Shown here piece after piece: positions 35,883 to 46,579 of a DNA stretch of 64,000 bases; within the stretch, counting starts at the first letter, position 1; each line of letters begins with the position of its first letter. A program made the position numbers and the translations under genes. The stretch is from DATJLY01 sp963729295 (GTDB taxonomy: Bacteria > Pseudomonadota > Alphaproteobacteria > ATCC43930 > CGMCC-115725): positions 248,001 to 312,000 of the forward strand of contig CAVSNJ010000025.1 in assembly GCA_963729295.1 (NCBI GenBank), written 5' to 3'. The notes beneath the pieces were generated by a model, which was given only the letters and a program-made list of their open reading frames with translations, was not told the origin of the DNA and ran no database searches.

Positions 35883-36917
35883 ATGGATTTCCGCAGCGAC
35901 AATGTCGCAGGAGCATCGCCCGCGATCCTCGACGCCATCGCCGCCGCCAATTCGGGAACCGAGTCCCCCTATGGCAACGACGCGATCACGGCGCGGCTCA
36001 AGGAGCGCCTTGGCGCGCTGTTCGAGCACGAGGTGGCGGTCTTTCCGGTCGCGACCGGGACCGCCGCCAATGCGTTGGCATTGGCCGCGCTGAGCCCGCC
36101 CTGGGGCGCGATCTTCAGCCACGAGGACGCGCATGTCGCGGTCGACGAATGCGGCGCGCCCGAATTCTTCTCGGGCGCCAAGATCGTGACCGTACCGGGC
36201 GAAGCGGGCAAGATCACGCCAGCGGCGATCGCGCAACGGATGGGCGTGCGCGGCTTCGTCCATCACGCGCAGCCCGCCGCCATCAGCATCAGCGAGACGA
36301 CCGAGGCGGGCGCGGTCTACCGGCCGGACGAGATCGCGGCGCTCGGATCCTTCGCGCGGCAGGAACGGCTCGGTCTTCACGTCGATGGCGCGCGTTTCGC
36401 CAACGCCGTGGCGGCGCTCGACTGCGCGCCCGCCGACCTCACCTGGCGCGCGGGCGTCGATGCGCTCTCGTTCGGCGCCACCAAGAACGGCGCATTGGCG
36501 GCCGAGGCGGTCATCCTGTTCGATCCGGGCAAGGGCGAGGAGCTCGCCTATCGCCGCAAGCGCGGCGGGCATCTGTTCTCGAAGATGCGTTTCCTCTCGG
36601 CCCAGCTCGAGGCCTATATCGAGGGCGGCTTGTGGCTCGACAACGCGCGCCACGCCAACCGCATGGCGGCACGCCTCGCCGCCGGGCTCGAGCGCCTCGC
36701 CGGCGCGCGGCTTCTCTTCAAGGCCGAGGCGAACGAGGTGTTCGTCGAGCTGCCGGAGGCGGCGCTCGCGGCGCTTGAGGCGGCGGGCGCCAAATTCTAT
36801 CGCCGGAACGGCGCGCACGCGAACGTCATCCGCCTCGTCGCCTCGTTCATGACGCGCGAGGACGAAGTCGACGGCTTCCTCGCCGCCTGCCGCCGCGCGC
36901 TGTCACAAAAGAATTAA
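35883..36917 (+). CDS. ltaE: Low-specificity L-threonine aldolase-type PLP enzyme
   Basis: Cleaves L-threonine or allo-threonine to glycine and acetaldehyde, or related beta-hydroxy amino acids. It has 344 residues. The N-terminal MDFRSDNVAGASPAILDAI, PVATGTAANALAL for the PLP phosphate, HVDGARFANAV with the cofactor Asp, and SFGATKNGALAAEA with the Schiff-base Lys (about 201) are all standard. The start follows GTAAAGATC with a weak ribosome site. It is preceded by an oxidoreductase remnant and may be read through from the racemase-family gene. Confidence 0.9.
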   Translation: MDFRSDNVAGASPAILDAIAAANSGTESPYGNDAITARLKERLGALFEHEVAVFPVATGTAANALALAALSPPWGAIFSHEDAHVAVDECGAPEFFSGAKIVTVPGEAGKITPAAIAQRMGVRGFVHHAQPAAISISETTEAGAVYRPDEIAALGSFARQERLGLHVDGARFANAVAALDCAPADLTWRAGVDALSFGATKNGALAAEAVILFDPGKGEELAYRRKRGGHLFSKMRFLSAQLEAYIEGGLWLDNARHANRMAARLAAGLERLAGARLLFKAEANEVFVELPEAALAALEAAGAKFYRRNGAHANVIRLVASFMTREDEVDGFLAACRRALSQKN

Positions 36918-36985
36918 CGCGATTGCGTCTTGACAGAGGCGGCCGCCGGAATCGAAAGTCGGAGAACGCCGCTCGTGGAGGATGA

Positions 36986-37411
36986 ATGAGATACGTGTGC
37001 GACGCGCCGGGCCACAAGACCTGGTTTGGCATCGAGACCGACAGCGAAGCCGCGACGGAATCCGACGTGATGCAGCACGCCGTGGAGAAATATTTCCGCA
37101 AGGAGAAGGAGCGCGCGGTCCAGAGCTATCACCCGACCTCGAGCATCTATATCGAGCAGGAGATCGGCCTGAAGTCGCATTTGCAGCGCGAGATGCCGCT
37201 GTTCCTGACGCTGCGCGCCGATGATGGCACGGCGCTCGTCACCGCGATGCTGCCGCCGCGCGGCCGCGACGAGCAGAGCTTCCGGCCGATCATCGTCGGC
37301 CCGCGCAACGTCGATCCTTACATCGATCACGCCGACGCGATCCGGGCGCTGGCGCAGCATTTCCAGATCGTGCTCGACCGCGCGCGCTGCTTCCCTTATC
37401 GCCGGGACTAG
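36986..37411 (+). CDS. Hypothetical protein, 141 residues
   Basis: Not recognised. It starts after GGAGG at good spacing (ATG 36986; the ATG at 36982 opens a shadow frame). It is soluble, with no signal peptide. Visible features are MRYVCDAPGHKTWFGIETD, a charged KYFRKEKERAVQSYHP, and an even alpha/beta pattern towards the end (FRPIIVGPRNVDPYIDH, ALAQHFQIVLDRARCFPY). Composition and codon use match neighbouring real genes. Its stop TAG lies in CTAG shared with the convergent next gene. Confidence 0.72.
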   Translation: MRYVCDAPGHKTWFGIETDSEAATESDVMQHAVEKYFRKEKERAVQSYHPTSSIYIEQEIGLKSHLQREMPLFLTLRADDGTALVTAMLPPRGRDEQSFRPIIVGPRNVDPYIDHADAIRALAQHFQIVLDRARCFPYRRD

Positions 37412-37626
37412 AGTTTCCCCTCGTCGGATTTTTGGATGCGCGCCAGGCTTCCCGCCGCCTCGCGCGAGGCGCGCAGCTTCTGGCCGACATCGCCCAGGAA
37501 ATGGACGTGGCCCTGCTCGTCCAGGAACCCGGTCTCGGTGTCGGGCGGCAATTCCTCGACGATGCGCAGATAGACCTTGAGGATGCGCGCGAGGTCGGCG
37601 GCGCTGAGCGGTCGCGACATTGCCAT
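37408..37626 (-). CDS. Small hypothetical protein, 72 residues
   Basis: Starts at ATG 37626 with AAGGAG six bases upstream; the longer frame to 37689 is unlikely. The protein begins MAMSRPLSAADLARILKVYL, continues IVEELPPDTETGFLDEQGHV and ends in a basic, charged helix. No domain is recognised; it is soluble, probably helical. It is convergent with the previous gene, sharing the stop tetranucleotide CTAG (37408-37411), and divergent from the secreted propeller gene. Confidence 0.68.
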   Translation of the reverse strand: MAMSRPLSAADLARILKVYLRIVEELPPDTETGFLDEQGHVHFLGDVGQKLRASREAAGSLARIQKSDEGKL

Positions 37627-37761
37627 TCCCGTCTCCTTGGCCTGGACTATCCGGCGTTGCCCGCGCGGCCGCAAGCGAGGCGGACGCAAGGCGTCCCATT
37701 GACACGCGGCAAAACGGGCGCGCGTAATGAACGGCCTCGTTGCAGGAAGGGGAGCACGACC

Positions 37762-39950
37762 ATGCGCGCATCGCGAGCGGGCCTCGCCATCGCCGCCATC
37801 GCTTTCTCTCTCGCCTTAGCCGCCGCGCCGCCATCGCTCGCCCAGCAGAAGCCGGCCGACGCGATCCATATCGGGGCGCAGGACATCGGCGGCGTGGTGA
37901 CGAGCCCGCACGGGCCCGAGGCCGGCGTCTGGGTCATCGCCGAGACCACCGAGCTTCCGACCAAGTTCACGCGCATCGTCGTCACCGACGACAAGGGCCG
38001 CTATCTCGTGCCCGATCTGCCGACGGCGGACTACTACGTCTGGGTGCGGGGCTATGGCCTCGTCGATTCGCCCAAGATGCGCGGCGCGCCGGGCCGGCGG
38101 CTCGATCTCGAAGCCGTGCCGGCGCCGAGCGCGGCGGATGCGGCGCACTACTATCCGGCGATCTACTGGTACTCGATGCTGAAGATTCCGGACGCGAAGC
38201 GAGTTCGGCGGCACGAGCGACATCCCCAAGGACATCACCCAGGTCGAGTGGCTCACCACGATGAAGAACCGCGACTGCGTCGGCTGCCACCAGCTCGGCC
38301 AGCAGGCGACGCGCACCATCCCGGCGGCGTTCAGCAAGATGTCGTCGCTCGACGCCTGGATGCGCCGCGTCCAGTCGGGCCAGGCGGCGCCCTCCATGGT
38401 GAACCCGCTCGCCGGCCATCTGGGCGGCGTGCCGTTCAAATACCTCGCCGACTGGACCGACCGCATCGCCAAGGGCGAGCTGCCGCACGAGAAGCCGCCG
38501 CGGCCGCAGGGTGTCGAGCGCAACGTCGTCATCACCGAATGGGCGTGGGGCAGCGAGCATATGTATCTCCACGACGAGATCTCGACCGACAAGCGCAATC
38601 CCACGGTGAATGCCTATGGGCCGATCTTCGGCTCGACCGAGTACAGCACCGAGGATCTGCCGATCCTCGACCCGAAGACCAACACGGTGAGCTCGTTCAA
38701 GGCGCCGGTGCGCGACGCCGACATGCCGGAATCCCTCGGCCCCGGCCATGCCGCGGATTTGAAGCCGATGATGCCGTCGGCCTATTGGGGCGACCAGCAA
38801 ATCTGGAGCCAGCAGATCAACAACCACAACGACATGTTCGACGATAAGGGGCGCCTCTGGCTGACCGCGGCGGTGCGCGCGCCGGCGAACGAGCCCGCGT
38901 TCTGCAAGCAAGGCTCGACGCTTGCCCTCGGCGCAGGCCTTCCCGCTCCAGCAAAGCCATCGCCAGCTCGCGATGCTCGACCCGAAGACGATGAAGATGA
39001 TTTTCGTCGATACCTGCTTCGAGGACCATCATCTGCAATTCGGCTTCGACGCCGACGACACGCTGTGGACGAGCGGCGGCGGGCCGGTGATGGGCTGGCT
39101 CAACGTCAAGAAGTTCGACGAGGTGCTGGCCGCGACGGGCGATGCCGAGAAAGCCGCCGAAGAGGCGCAGGGCTGGACCCCCTACGTGCTCGACACCGAG
39201 GGCAACGGCAAGCGCGACGGCTATGTCGAGCCGAACCAGCCGGCCGATCCGGCGAAGGACAAGCGCATCGCCGGCTCGGGCGCCTATGCCATCATGCCGA
39301 ACCCGGCCGACGGCTCGGTCTGGGCCACCGTCAACATCTTCGGCGGTGCCGGCGGCATCGTGCGCGTCGCGCCCGGCGCCGATCCGGTGCACACCGCCTT
39401 GACCGAGTTCTTCAAGGTGCCGATGCCGGGCTTCGCGCCGCGCGGCGGCGACATCGACAGCAAGGGCGTGGTGTGGGTGTCGCTCGGCAGCGGCCAGCTC
39501 GGCAGCTTCGACCGGAGAAAGTGCAAGGAGCCGCTGAACGGCCCCAACGCCACCGGCGACCAATGCAAGGAGGGCTGGTCGTTCTACCAGTATCCGGGCC
39601 CCGGCTTCGCCGGCATCGGCAAGAACAGCGCCGAGGCGAGCTATTACAGCTGGGTCGATCAGCACAACACGCTGGGCCTGGGCAACGACGTGCCGATCTC
39701 GACCGGGAACGAGAACGACGCGCTGCTCGCCTTGAAGGACGGCAAGTGGGTCGTGCTGCGCGTGCCCTATCCGCTGAGCTTCTACGCCAAGGGGCTCGAC
39801 GGGCGCATCGACGACCCGAACGCCGGCTGGAAGGGCCGCGGCCTGTGGACCACGAACGGCGACCGCGTGCCGTGGCTCAAGGAAGGCGGCAAGGGCTCGA
39901 CGCCGCTCGTCTTCCACTTCCAGCTCCGCCCGGACCCGCTGGCGGATTGA
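37762..39950 (+). pseudogene. Secreted carboxypeptidase-regulatory/Vgb-like propeller protein with a CxxCH site, two +1 frameshifts
   Basis: Three overlapping frames give one product of 728 residues when one extra base is removed near 38200 (AAG-C-GAG) and another near 38922 (CTTG). After that the length is exactly divisible by three. The order is: a signal peptide ending SLA before QQ; a carboxypeptidase-regulatory-like beta-sandwich (GGVVTSPHGPEAGVWVIAET, DDKGRYLVPDLPTADYYVWV); a c-type heme site NRDCVGCHQLG (about residue 170); then a streptogramin-lyase-like propeller (FGFDADDTLWTSGGG, GGDIDSKGVVWVSLGSG). Such proteins are periplasmic with unproven redox or sensing roles. The ribosome site GGAAGGGGAG precedes the ATG. 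It may be intact in the organism if the insertions are errors. Confidence 0.78.
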
Positions 39951-39954
39951 GGTT

Positions 39955-40042
39955 CCCCGTCGTCCCCGCGCGAAGCGGGGACCCAGGGCGAGCGACGTGC
40001 CGTTGCCCTGGGCCCCTGCTTTCGCAGGGGCGACGAAATAGG
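39955..40042. repeat. Palindromic element A, copy 2 (core only)
   Basis: CGTCCCCGCGC-GAAGCGGGGAC stem, then CCCAGGGC ... GCCCTGGG and CCCCTGC/GCAGGGG stems as in copy 1. The outer inverted repeats and CTAG ends are absent. It lies between the convergent stops of the propeller gene (TGA 39948) and the Liv-type binding protein (TAA 40045). Confidence 0.88.
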
Positions 40043-40044
40043 CC

Positions 40045-41262
40045 TTACGACCCCGCGCCGCCGCTGATGACCGGGCCGAACAGGTTCCAGGCCTTGCCGT
40101 CGAAGCGCTCCATCTGCATCTGCTTCAAGGGGCTGAAGTCGGTCGGGCTGGTGTTGGCGGTGATCCCGGGCAGCAGCATGGCGAGCTTCACGTCATGCAG
40201 GTTCGCCGCCTGCTTCATGACGTTGGCGCGCGTCAGATCGTCGCCGCACTGCTTCAGCACCTGCGTCACGAGCTGCGAGACGATGTAGCCGTAGACCGTG
40301 AAATTGTTCGACTTGTCGCCGTCCGCATAATACTTGTTCATGAACGCGGCCCACGCCTTGTAGTCGGCGCCGTTCTGCCATTGCGGATCGGTCGGCTCCT
40401 TGTAGTAGGCGGTCGAGAGCGCGTCCTTGGCGTTGTCCGGTCCCGCCGGCGTCAGCACCGCGCCGATGCTGTTGGCGACGTTGTTGATGATGTGCACCGG
40501 ATGCCAGCCGAGCTCGCCCATCTTGCGCAGGTTCTGCGCCTCGGCCTTGGGCGTGGCGAACGACAGGACCACGTCCGCGCCCGATGATTTGAGCTGGATG
40601 ACCTGCTGCTCGACGGTCGGATCGGTGACCTCGTAGCTCGCCGCGGAGACGATCATCGATTTCGCCTTGTCGCCGAGCCCGTCGGTCAGGCCCTTCAAGA
40701 GGTCCTTGCCGTAATCGTCGTTCTGATAGAGCACGCCGATCTTGGCATTCGGATAATGCTCGAGGATGTATTTCGCATAGATGTGCGCCTCGGTCTGGTA
40801 GTTGGGCTGCCAGCCCATGGTCCAGGGGAAGTGCTCGGGATCGGCCCATTTGGTGGCGCCGGTCGCGGGGAAGAGCTGTGGCACGTGCTTTTCGTTCATG
40901 TAGGCGTGGATCGCCGAATTGGACGGCGTGCCGAGGCTCTGGAAGATGAGCAGCACCTGGTCGCTCTCGACGAGGCGGCGCGCCTGCTCCACCGCCTTGG
41001 GCGGCTGATAGCCGTCGTCGTAGGAGATGAAATCGATCTTGCGCCCGTTGATGCCGCCCTCGGCGTTGATCATGGTGAAATAGGCGGCCTCGGTCTTGCC
41101 GATCACGCCGTAAGCCGAGGCGGGGCCGCTATAGGACATGATGTTGCCGATCTTGATCTCGGTATCGGAAGCGCCGGGATCGTAATGTTTCTGGGCCAAT
41201 GCCGGCGTCGCGACGGCGAGGCCGAGCGCCGCCGAAATCGTGAGCGCGTGCAGAATCTTCAT
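40045..41262 (-). CDS. Branched-chain amino acid-type (LivJ-like) ABC substrate-binding protein
   Basis: A periplasmic binding protein of 405 residues: a signal peptide ending ALA before QKH, then the type-I fold (EIKIGNIMSYSGPASAYGVIG, GKTEAAYFTMINAEGGINGR, YDDGYQPPKAVEQARRLVES). GGAGG precedes the ATG. Such proteins in soil Alphaproteobacteria bind amino acids, aromatic acids or amides. There are no liv permease or ATPase genes here. It is divergent from the acyl-CoA ligase gene of the pim-like operon (89 bases), so it may import that pathway's substrate. Confidence 0.93.
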   Translation of the reverse strand: MKILHALTISAALGLAVATPALAQKHYDPGASDTEIKIGNIMSYSGPASAYGVIGKTEAAYFTMINAEGGINGRKIDFISYDDGYQPPKAVEQARRLVESDQVLLIFQSLGTPSNSAIHAYMNEKHVPQLFPATGATKWADPEHFPWTMGWQPNYQTEAHIYAKYILEHYPNAKIGVLYQNDDYGKDLLKGLTDGLGDKAKSMIVSAASYEVTDPTVEQQVIQLKSSGADVVLSFATPKAEAQNLRKMGELGWHPVHIINNVANSIGAVLTPAGPDNAKDALSTAYYKEPTDPQWQNGADYKAWAAFMNKYYADGDKSNNFTVYGYIVSQLVTQVLKQCGDDLTRANVMKQAANLHDVKLAMLLPGITANTSPTDFSPLKQMQMERFDGKAWNLFGPVISGGAGS

Positions 41263-41351
41263 CCGTTCCTCCGTGGGGTGCCAGTCATGGGCCAGCTTCT
41301 TGCGCCGTCAAAAATACTATACTCTCGGCGCTCGTGACAGCGAGGTAAGGG

Positions 41352-43025
41352 ATGGCGGGCGTCGGGCCTCGCCCCTGGGAAAAATCCTATCCGCCGGGCC
41401 TGCGCTGGGACGCGCCGATCGCGACCGCGACGCTCGGGCGGCTCATCGACCGCGCCGCCGCGTTCGGGGCAAAGCCGGCGCTCGAGTTTCGCGGCCGCGA
41501 GATCCGCTATGCCGAGCTCGGCCGCATGGTGGACCGCGCGGCAGGATCGCTCGCGCGCCGCGGCATCGGACCGGGCGCCAAGATCGCCCTCCATCTGCCC
41601 AACACGCCTTATCAGCCGCTGGCGCTCTTCGCCGCCGCCAAGGCGGGCGCCACGATCGTGCCGCTCTCGCCGCTCGATGCCGAGCGCAGCCTGGCGATGA
41701 AGCTCGCCGACAGCGGCGCGCGCACGCTGGTGACGACCAACGCCGGCGGCTTCCCGGCGCTGGCGCGGAAGCTGCTCGAACAAGGCCTGCTCGACCGCGT
41801 CATCATGGGCGACGAGGACCGGTTCGGCGCGGCGCCGCTCTCTCCCGGCGAGGATGCGCGCATCGCACCGTTCAGCGATCTTCTCGCCGACCCAACGCCC
41901 GCGCCGCCGCTGCCCGACATGCGCGAGGACGATATCGCCCTCATCCAATATACCGGCGGCACGACCGGCACGCCCAAGGGCGCGCTGCTCTCGCACGCCA
42001 ACCTCACCGCCGCGGTCGCGATCTACGATGCGTGGACGCGCGGGACCGATCTCTATCATCCCGGCGAGGAGCGCGTCATCTGCGTCCTGCCGCTCTTTCA
42101 TATCTACGGGCTCACCTGCGTGCTGCTGCGCCAGCTTGCGCTCGGCAACCTCATCCTGCTGCGCGAGCGGTTCGACGCCGCGGAAACGGTGCGCGACATC
42201 GAGGAAAGGCGCGCGACCGTGTTCCCCGGCGTGCCCACCATGTGGATCGCGCTCGCGGCGCTCCCCGGCATCGAGACGCGCGATTTGAGCTCGCTGCGCG
42301 TGCCGAGCTCGGGCGCGGCACCGCTCCCGCCCGAAGTGGCCGACCGCATCGAGCGCCTCACCGGCAAGCGGCTCGGCGGCGGCTGGGGCATGACCGAGAC
42401 CTCGCCCGCCGGCACCGCCATTCCGCCCGGCTGCGACCGGCCCGGCACGATCGGCGTGCCGCTGCCAGGGGTGATGCTCGAAGTCGTCGCGCTCGACGAT
42501 GCGCGCCGCGTGCTCGCGCCCGGCGAAACCGGCGAGCTGCGCGTCAAGGGGCCGAACGTCACCAAGGGATATTGGAACCGGCCCGAGGAAAACGCCGCCG
42601 CGTTCGCCGACGGGTTCCTCCTCACCGGCGATATCGGCCGGATGGACGCGGACGGGTTCTTCTATCTGCTCGACCGCAAGAAGGACATGATCATCTCGGG
42701 CGGGTTCAACGTCTATCCGCGCGTGATCGAGGACGCGATCTTCGAGCATCCAGCGGTCGAGGAAGCGGCCGTGATCGCCATCGCCGACCCATATCGCGGC
42801 GAGGCGGCCAAGGCGTTCGTCACGCTGAAGCCCGGCGCGAAGACTTTCACGCTCGAGGACTTGCGCCAATTCCTCGCCGACAAGCTCGGCCGGCACGAGC
42901 TGCCGGCGGCGCTCGCGTTCCGCGCGAGCCTGCCGAAGACGCCGGTCGGAAAAGTCTCGCGCCGCGAGCTCGCCGAGGACGAACGCCGCGCCGCGGCCGG
43001 CGCTGCGGCCGAAGCGGCACAATAG
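41352..43025 (+). CDS. Medium/long-chain or dicarboxylic acyl-CoA ligase (PimA/FadD-like)
   Basis: An AMP-forming acyl-CoA synthetase of 557 residues. Motifs are IQYTGGTTGTPKGALLSH (about 196-213), GWGMTETSP (about 346), LTGDIGRMDADGFFYLLDRKKDMI (split: LTGDIGRMDADGFF then YLLDRKKDMI) and the terminal Lys in PKTPVGKVSRREL. GAGGTAAGGG precedes the ATG, and a TATACT -10 lies at 41318. It is the first gene of a tight run with thiolase and two acyl-CoA dehydrogenases, the order of the pimA-B-C-D genes described for dicarboxylate degradation in Rhodopseudomonas. The substrate is inferred from this order only. Confidence 0.9.
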   Translation: MAGVGPRPWEKSYPPGLRWDAPIATATLGRLIDRAAAFGAKPALEFRGREIRYAELGRMVDRAAGSLARRGIGPGAKIALHLPNTPYQPLALFAAAKAGATIVPLSPLDAERSLAMKLADSGARTLVTTNAGGFPALARKLLEQGLLDRVIMGDEDRFGAAPLSPGEDARIAPFSDLLADPTPAPPLPDMREDDIALIQYTGGTTGTPKGALLSHANLTAAVAIYDAWTRGTDLYHPGEERVICVLPLFHIYGLTCVLLRQLALGNLILLRERFDAAETVRDIEERRATVFPGVPTMWIALAALPGIETRDLSSLRVPSSGAAPLPPEVADRIERLTGKRLGGGWGMTETSPAGTAIPPGCDRPGTIGVPLPGVMLEVVALDDARRVLAPGETGELRVKGPNVTKGYWNRPEENAAAFADGFLLTGDIGRMDADGFFYLLDRKKDMIISGGFNVYPRVIEDAIFEHPAVEEAAVIAIADPYRGEAAKAFVTLKPGAKTFTLEDLRQFLADKLGRHELPAALAFRASLPKTPVGKVSRRELAEDERRAAAGAAAEAAQ

Positions 43026-43035
43026 GAGGCAACAC

Positions 43036-44217
<1,182 letters not shown>

Positions 44218-44224
44218 GGGGGAG

Positions 44225-45421
44225 ATGGACCTTCGCTTCACAGCAGCCGAACTCGCGTTCCGCGACGACGTGCGGAGCTTCATGCGCAACTCATTGCCGG
44301 CCTCGATCCGGCAAAAGATGGTCGAGGGCCGGCGCCTCGAGAAGGACGACATCGTGCGCTGGCAGCGCATCCTCAACGCGAAAGGCTGGGCCGTGCCGCA
44401 TTGGCCGGCCGAATGGGGCGGCCAGAGCTGGACGCCGGTGCAGCAATATATTTTCCAGGACGAGCTGCAGCAGGCGCCGGCGCCGGCGCCCTTGCCGTTC
44501 GGCGTGATGATGGTCGGGCCGGTCATCGTCGCCTTCGGCAGCGAGGAGCAGAAGCGCCGCTACCTGCCGCGGATCGCCAATCTCGACGATTGGTGGTGCC
44601 AGGGATTCTCCGAGCCGGGCGCCGGCTCCGATCTCGCCTCGCTCAAGACAGCCGCCAAGCGCGACGGCGAGCACTACGTCGTCAACGGCCAGAAGATCTG
44701 GACGACGATGGCGCAGCACGCCGACTGGATCTTCTGCCTCGTGCGCACCGACAGCCAAGGAAAGAAGCAGGAAGGCATCACCTTCCTGCTGATCGATATG
44801 CGCACGAAGGGCATCACCGTCAGGCCCATCGTGACGATCGACGGCGGCGCCGAGGTCAACGAAGTGTTCTTCGACGACGTCAAGGTGCCGGTCGAGAACC
44901 GCGTCGGCGCCGAGAACAAGGGCTGGGACTACGCCAAGTTCCTGCTCGGCAACGAGCGCACCGGCATCGCGCGCGTGGGCTATTCCAAGGAGCGCATCCG
45001 CCGCATCCGCGAGCTTGCGTCGGTGACGCACGACGGCGGCAAGCCGCTCATCGAGGACGAGCGCTTTCGCGAAAAGCTCGCGGCGCTCGAGATCGAATTG
45101 AAGGCGCTCGAGATGACGCAGCTTCGCGTCGTCGCGGCCGAGCGCTCGCGCGACCGCACCAAGCCCGATCCCTATTCCTCGATCCTCAAGATCAAGGGCG
45201 CGGAAATCCAGCAGGCGGTGTCGGAGCTGCTCCTCGAGATCGTCGGCCCCTATGCGCTGCCCTATGCGCCCGAGACGGAGGGCGCCAACGAGCCGCCGGT
45301 CGGGCCCGATTGGGCCGCGCCGATCGCGCCCACCTATTTCAACTGGCGCAAGATCTCGATCTATGGCGGCTCGAACGAGATCCAGAAGAACATCATCGCC
45401 AAGGCGATCCTGGGGCTCTGA
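44225..45421 (+). CDS. Acyl-CoA dehydrogenase, large-subunit type (PimC-like)
   Basis: A FAD enzyme of 398 residues that introduces the alpha-beta double bond. It begins MDLRFTAAELAFRDDVRSFM. The FAD/substrate segment is WWCQGFSEPGAGSDLASLKT, then QKIWTTMAQHADWIFCLVRT, and the C-terminus has ISIYGGSNEIQKNIIAKAIL. A second dehydrogenase follows 3 bases downstream, as in heteromeric pimeloyl-CoA-type or steroid-side-chain dehydrogenases. The two probably form one alpha2beta2 complex, which is inference from pairing. Confidence 0.92.
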   Translation: MDLRFTAAELAFRDDVRSFMRNSLPASIRQKMVEGRRLEKDDIVRWQRILNAKGWAVPHWPAEWGGQSWTPVQQYIFQDELQQAPAPAPLPFGVMMVGPVIVAFGSEEQKRRYLPRIANLDDWWCQGFSEPGAGSDLASLKTAAKRDGEHYVVNGQKIWTTMAQHADWIFCLVRTDSQGKKQEGITFLLIDMRTKGITVRPIVTIDGGAEVNEVFFDDVKVPVENRVGAENKGWDYAKFLLGNERTGIARVGYSKERIRRIRELASVTHDGGKPLIEDERFREKLAALEIELKALEMTQLRVVAAERSRDRTKPDPYSSILKIKGAEIQQAVSELLLEIVGPYALPYAPETEGANEPPVGPDWAAPIAPTYFNWRKISIYGGSNEIQKNIIAKAILGL

Positions 45422-45424
45422 GCG

Positions 45425-46579
45425 ATGGATTTCGACCTGTCGCCGGAGCAAAGCCTGCTGAAGGACAGCGTCGGCCGCCTCATGGCCGACCATTACGGCT
45501 TCGAGCAGCGCAAGACCTATGCCGCGAGCGCCGATGGCTGGAGCCGCGCGATGTGGGCGCGCTATGCCGAGCTCGGGCTTTTGGGCCTGCCCTTCGCCGA
45601 GGACCACGGCGGCTTCGGCGGCGGCGCTGTCGAGACCATGATCGTGATGGAGACGATGGGGCGCGCGCTTGCGGTCGAGCCCTATCTCGCAACCGTGGTG
45701 CTGGCGGGCGGCGCGCTGCGCCATGGCGCGAGCGCGCGGCAGTTGGCCGCGCTCGTGCCGGCGGTGGCGCAGGGCAAGACCATCCTGGCGTTGGCCCACG
45801 CCGAGCGCGAGGCGCGCTACGACCTCGCCTGCGTCGCAACGACCGCGCGGCGCGACGGGACCGGATGGCGCATCGACGGCGAAAAGACGCTCGTGCTGCA
45901 TGGCGACGCGGCCGATCGCCTGGTGGTCTCGGCGCGGGTTGAGGGGGCCCCGCGCGAGGAGAACGGCATCGCCCTCTTTCTCGTCGATGCGAGCACGCCC
46001 GGCGTTTCGCGCCGGCCCTATCCGACGCAGGATGCGATGCGCGCGGCCGAGGTGACGCTCGCCGCGGTGCGCGTCGGCGACGAGGATGCGATCGGCACGC
46101 CCGGCGCCGGCTTTCCCATCCTACGGCGCGTTGCCGAAAGCGCGATCGCCGCCCTTGCCGCCGAGGCCGTCGGCGCGATGGCGGAGCTCACGAGCCTCAC
46201 CGTCGAGTATCTGAAGACGCGGCGCCAGTTCGGCGTGCCGATCGGCAGCTTCCAGGCGCTCCAGCATCGCGCCACCGACATGCTCATCGCCGAGGAGCAG
46301 GCGCGCAGCATGACGCTCTTCGCGACCATGATGGCAGACGATTCCGACGCCGCCGGCCGCGCCCGCGCGATGGCCGCGGCGAAGGTGCAGATCGGCCGCT
46401 CGGGGCGCTTCGTCGCGCAGCAGGCGATCCAGCTTCACGGCGGCATCGGCATGACCATGGAATACAAGGCGGGGCATTACATGAAGCGGCTGGCGATGAT
46501 CGACCTGATGTTCGGCGACGCCGATCATCATTTGCGCGCGCTTGCCCGCGCGGGCGGGCTTTTGGGAGACGCACGATGA
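45425..46579 (+). CDS. Acyl-CoA dehydrogenase, small-subunit type (PimD-like)
   Basis: A 384-residue partner dehydrogenase. It begins MDFDLSPEQSLLKDSVGRLM, with GLLGLPFAEDHGGFGGGAVE and a C-terminal LHGGIGMTMEYKAGHYMKRL. The middle FAD region (ALAHAEREARYDLACVATTA) is more divergent than in the preceding subunit, as usual for the second subunit of such pairs. It starts 3 bases after the large-subunit stop and ends in an ATGA overlap with the MetE-core gene, so the whole block 41352-47688 is probably one operon. The hydratase and hydroxyacyl dehydrogenase steps are missing here. Confidence 0.92.
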   Translation: MDFDLSPEQSLLKDSVGRLMADHYGFEQRKTYAASADGWSRAMWARYAELGLLGLPFAEDHGGFGGGAVETMIVMETMGRALAVEPYLATVVLAGGALRHGASARQLAALVPAVAQGKTILALAHAEREARYDLACVATTARRDGTGWRIDGEKTLVLHGDAADRLVVSARVEGAPREENGIALFLVDASTPGVSRRPYPTQDAMRAAEVTLAAVRVGDEDAIGTPGAGFPILRRVAESAIAALAAEAVGAMAELTSLTVEYLKTRRQFGVPIGSFQALQHRATDMLIAEEQARSMTLFATMMADDSDAAGRARAMAAAKVQIGRSGRFVAQQAIQLHGGIGMTMEYKAGHYMKRLAMIDLMFGDADHHLRALARAGGLLGDAR

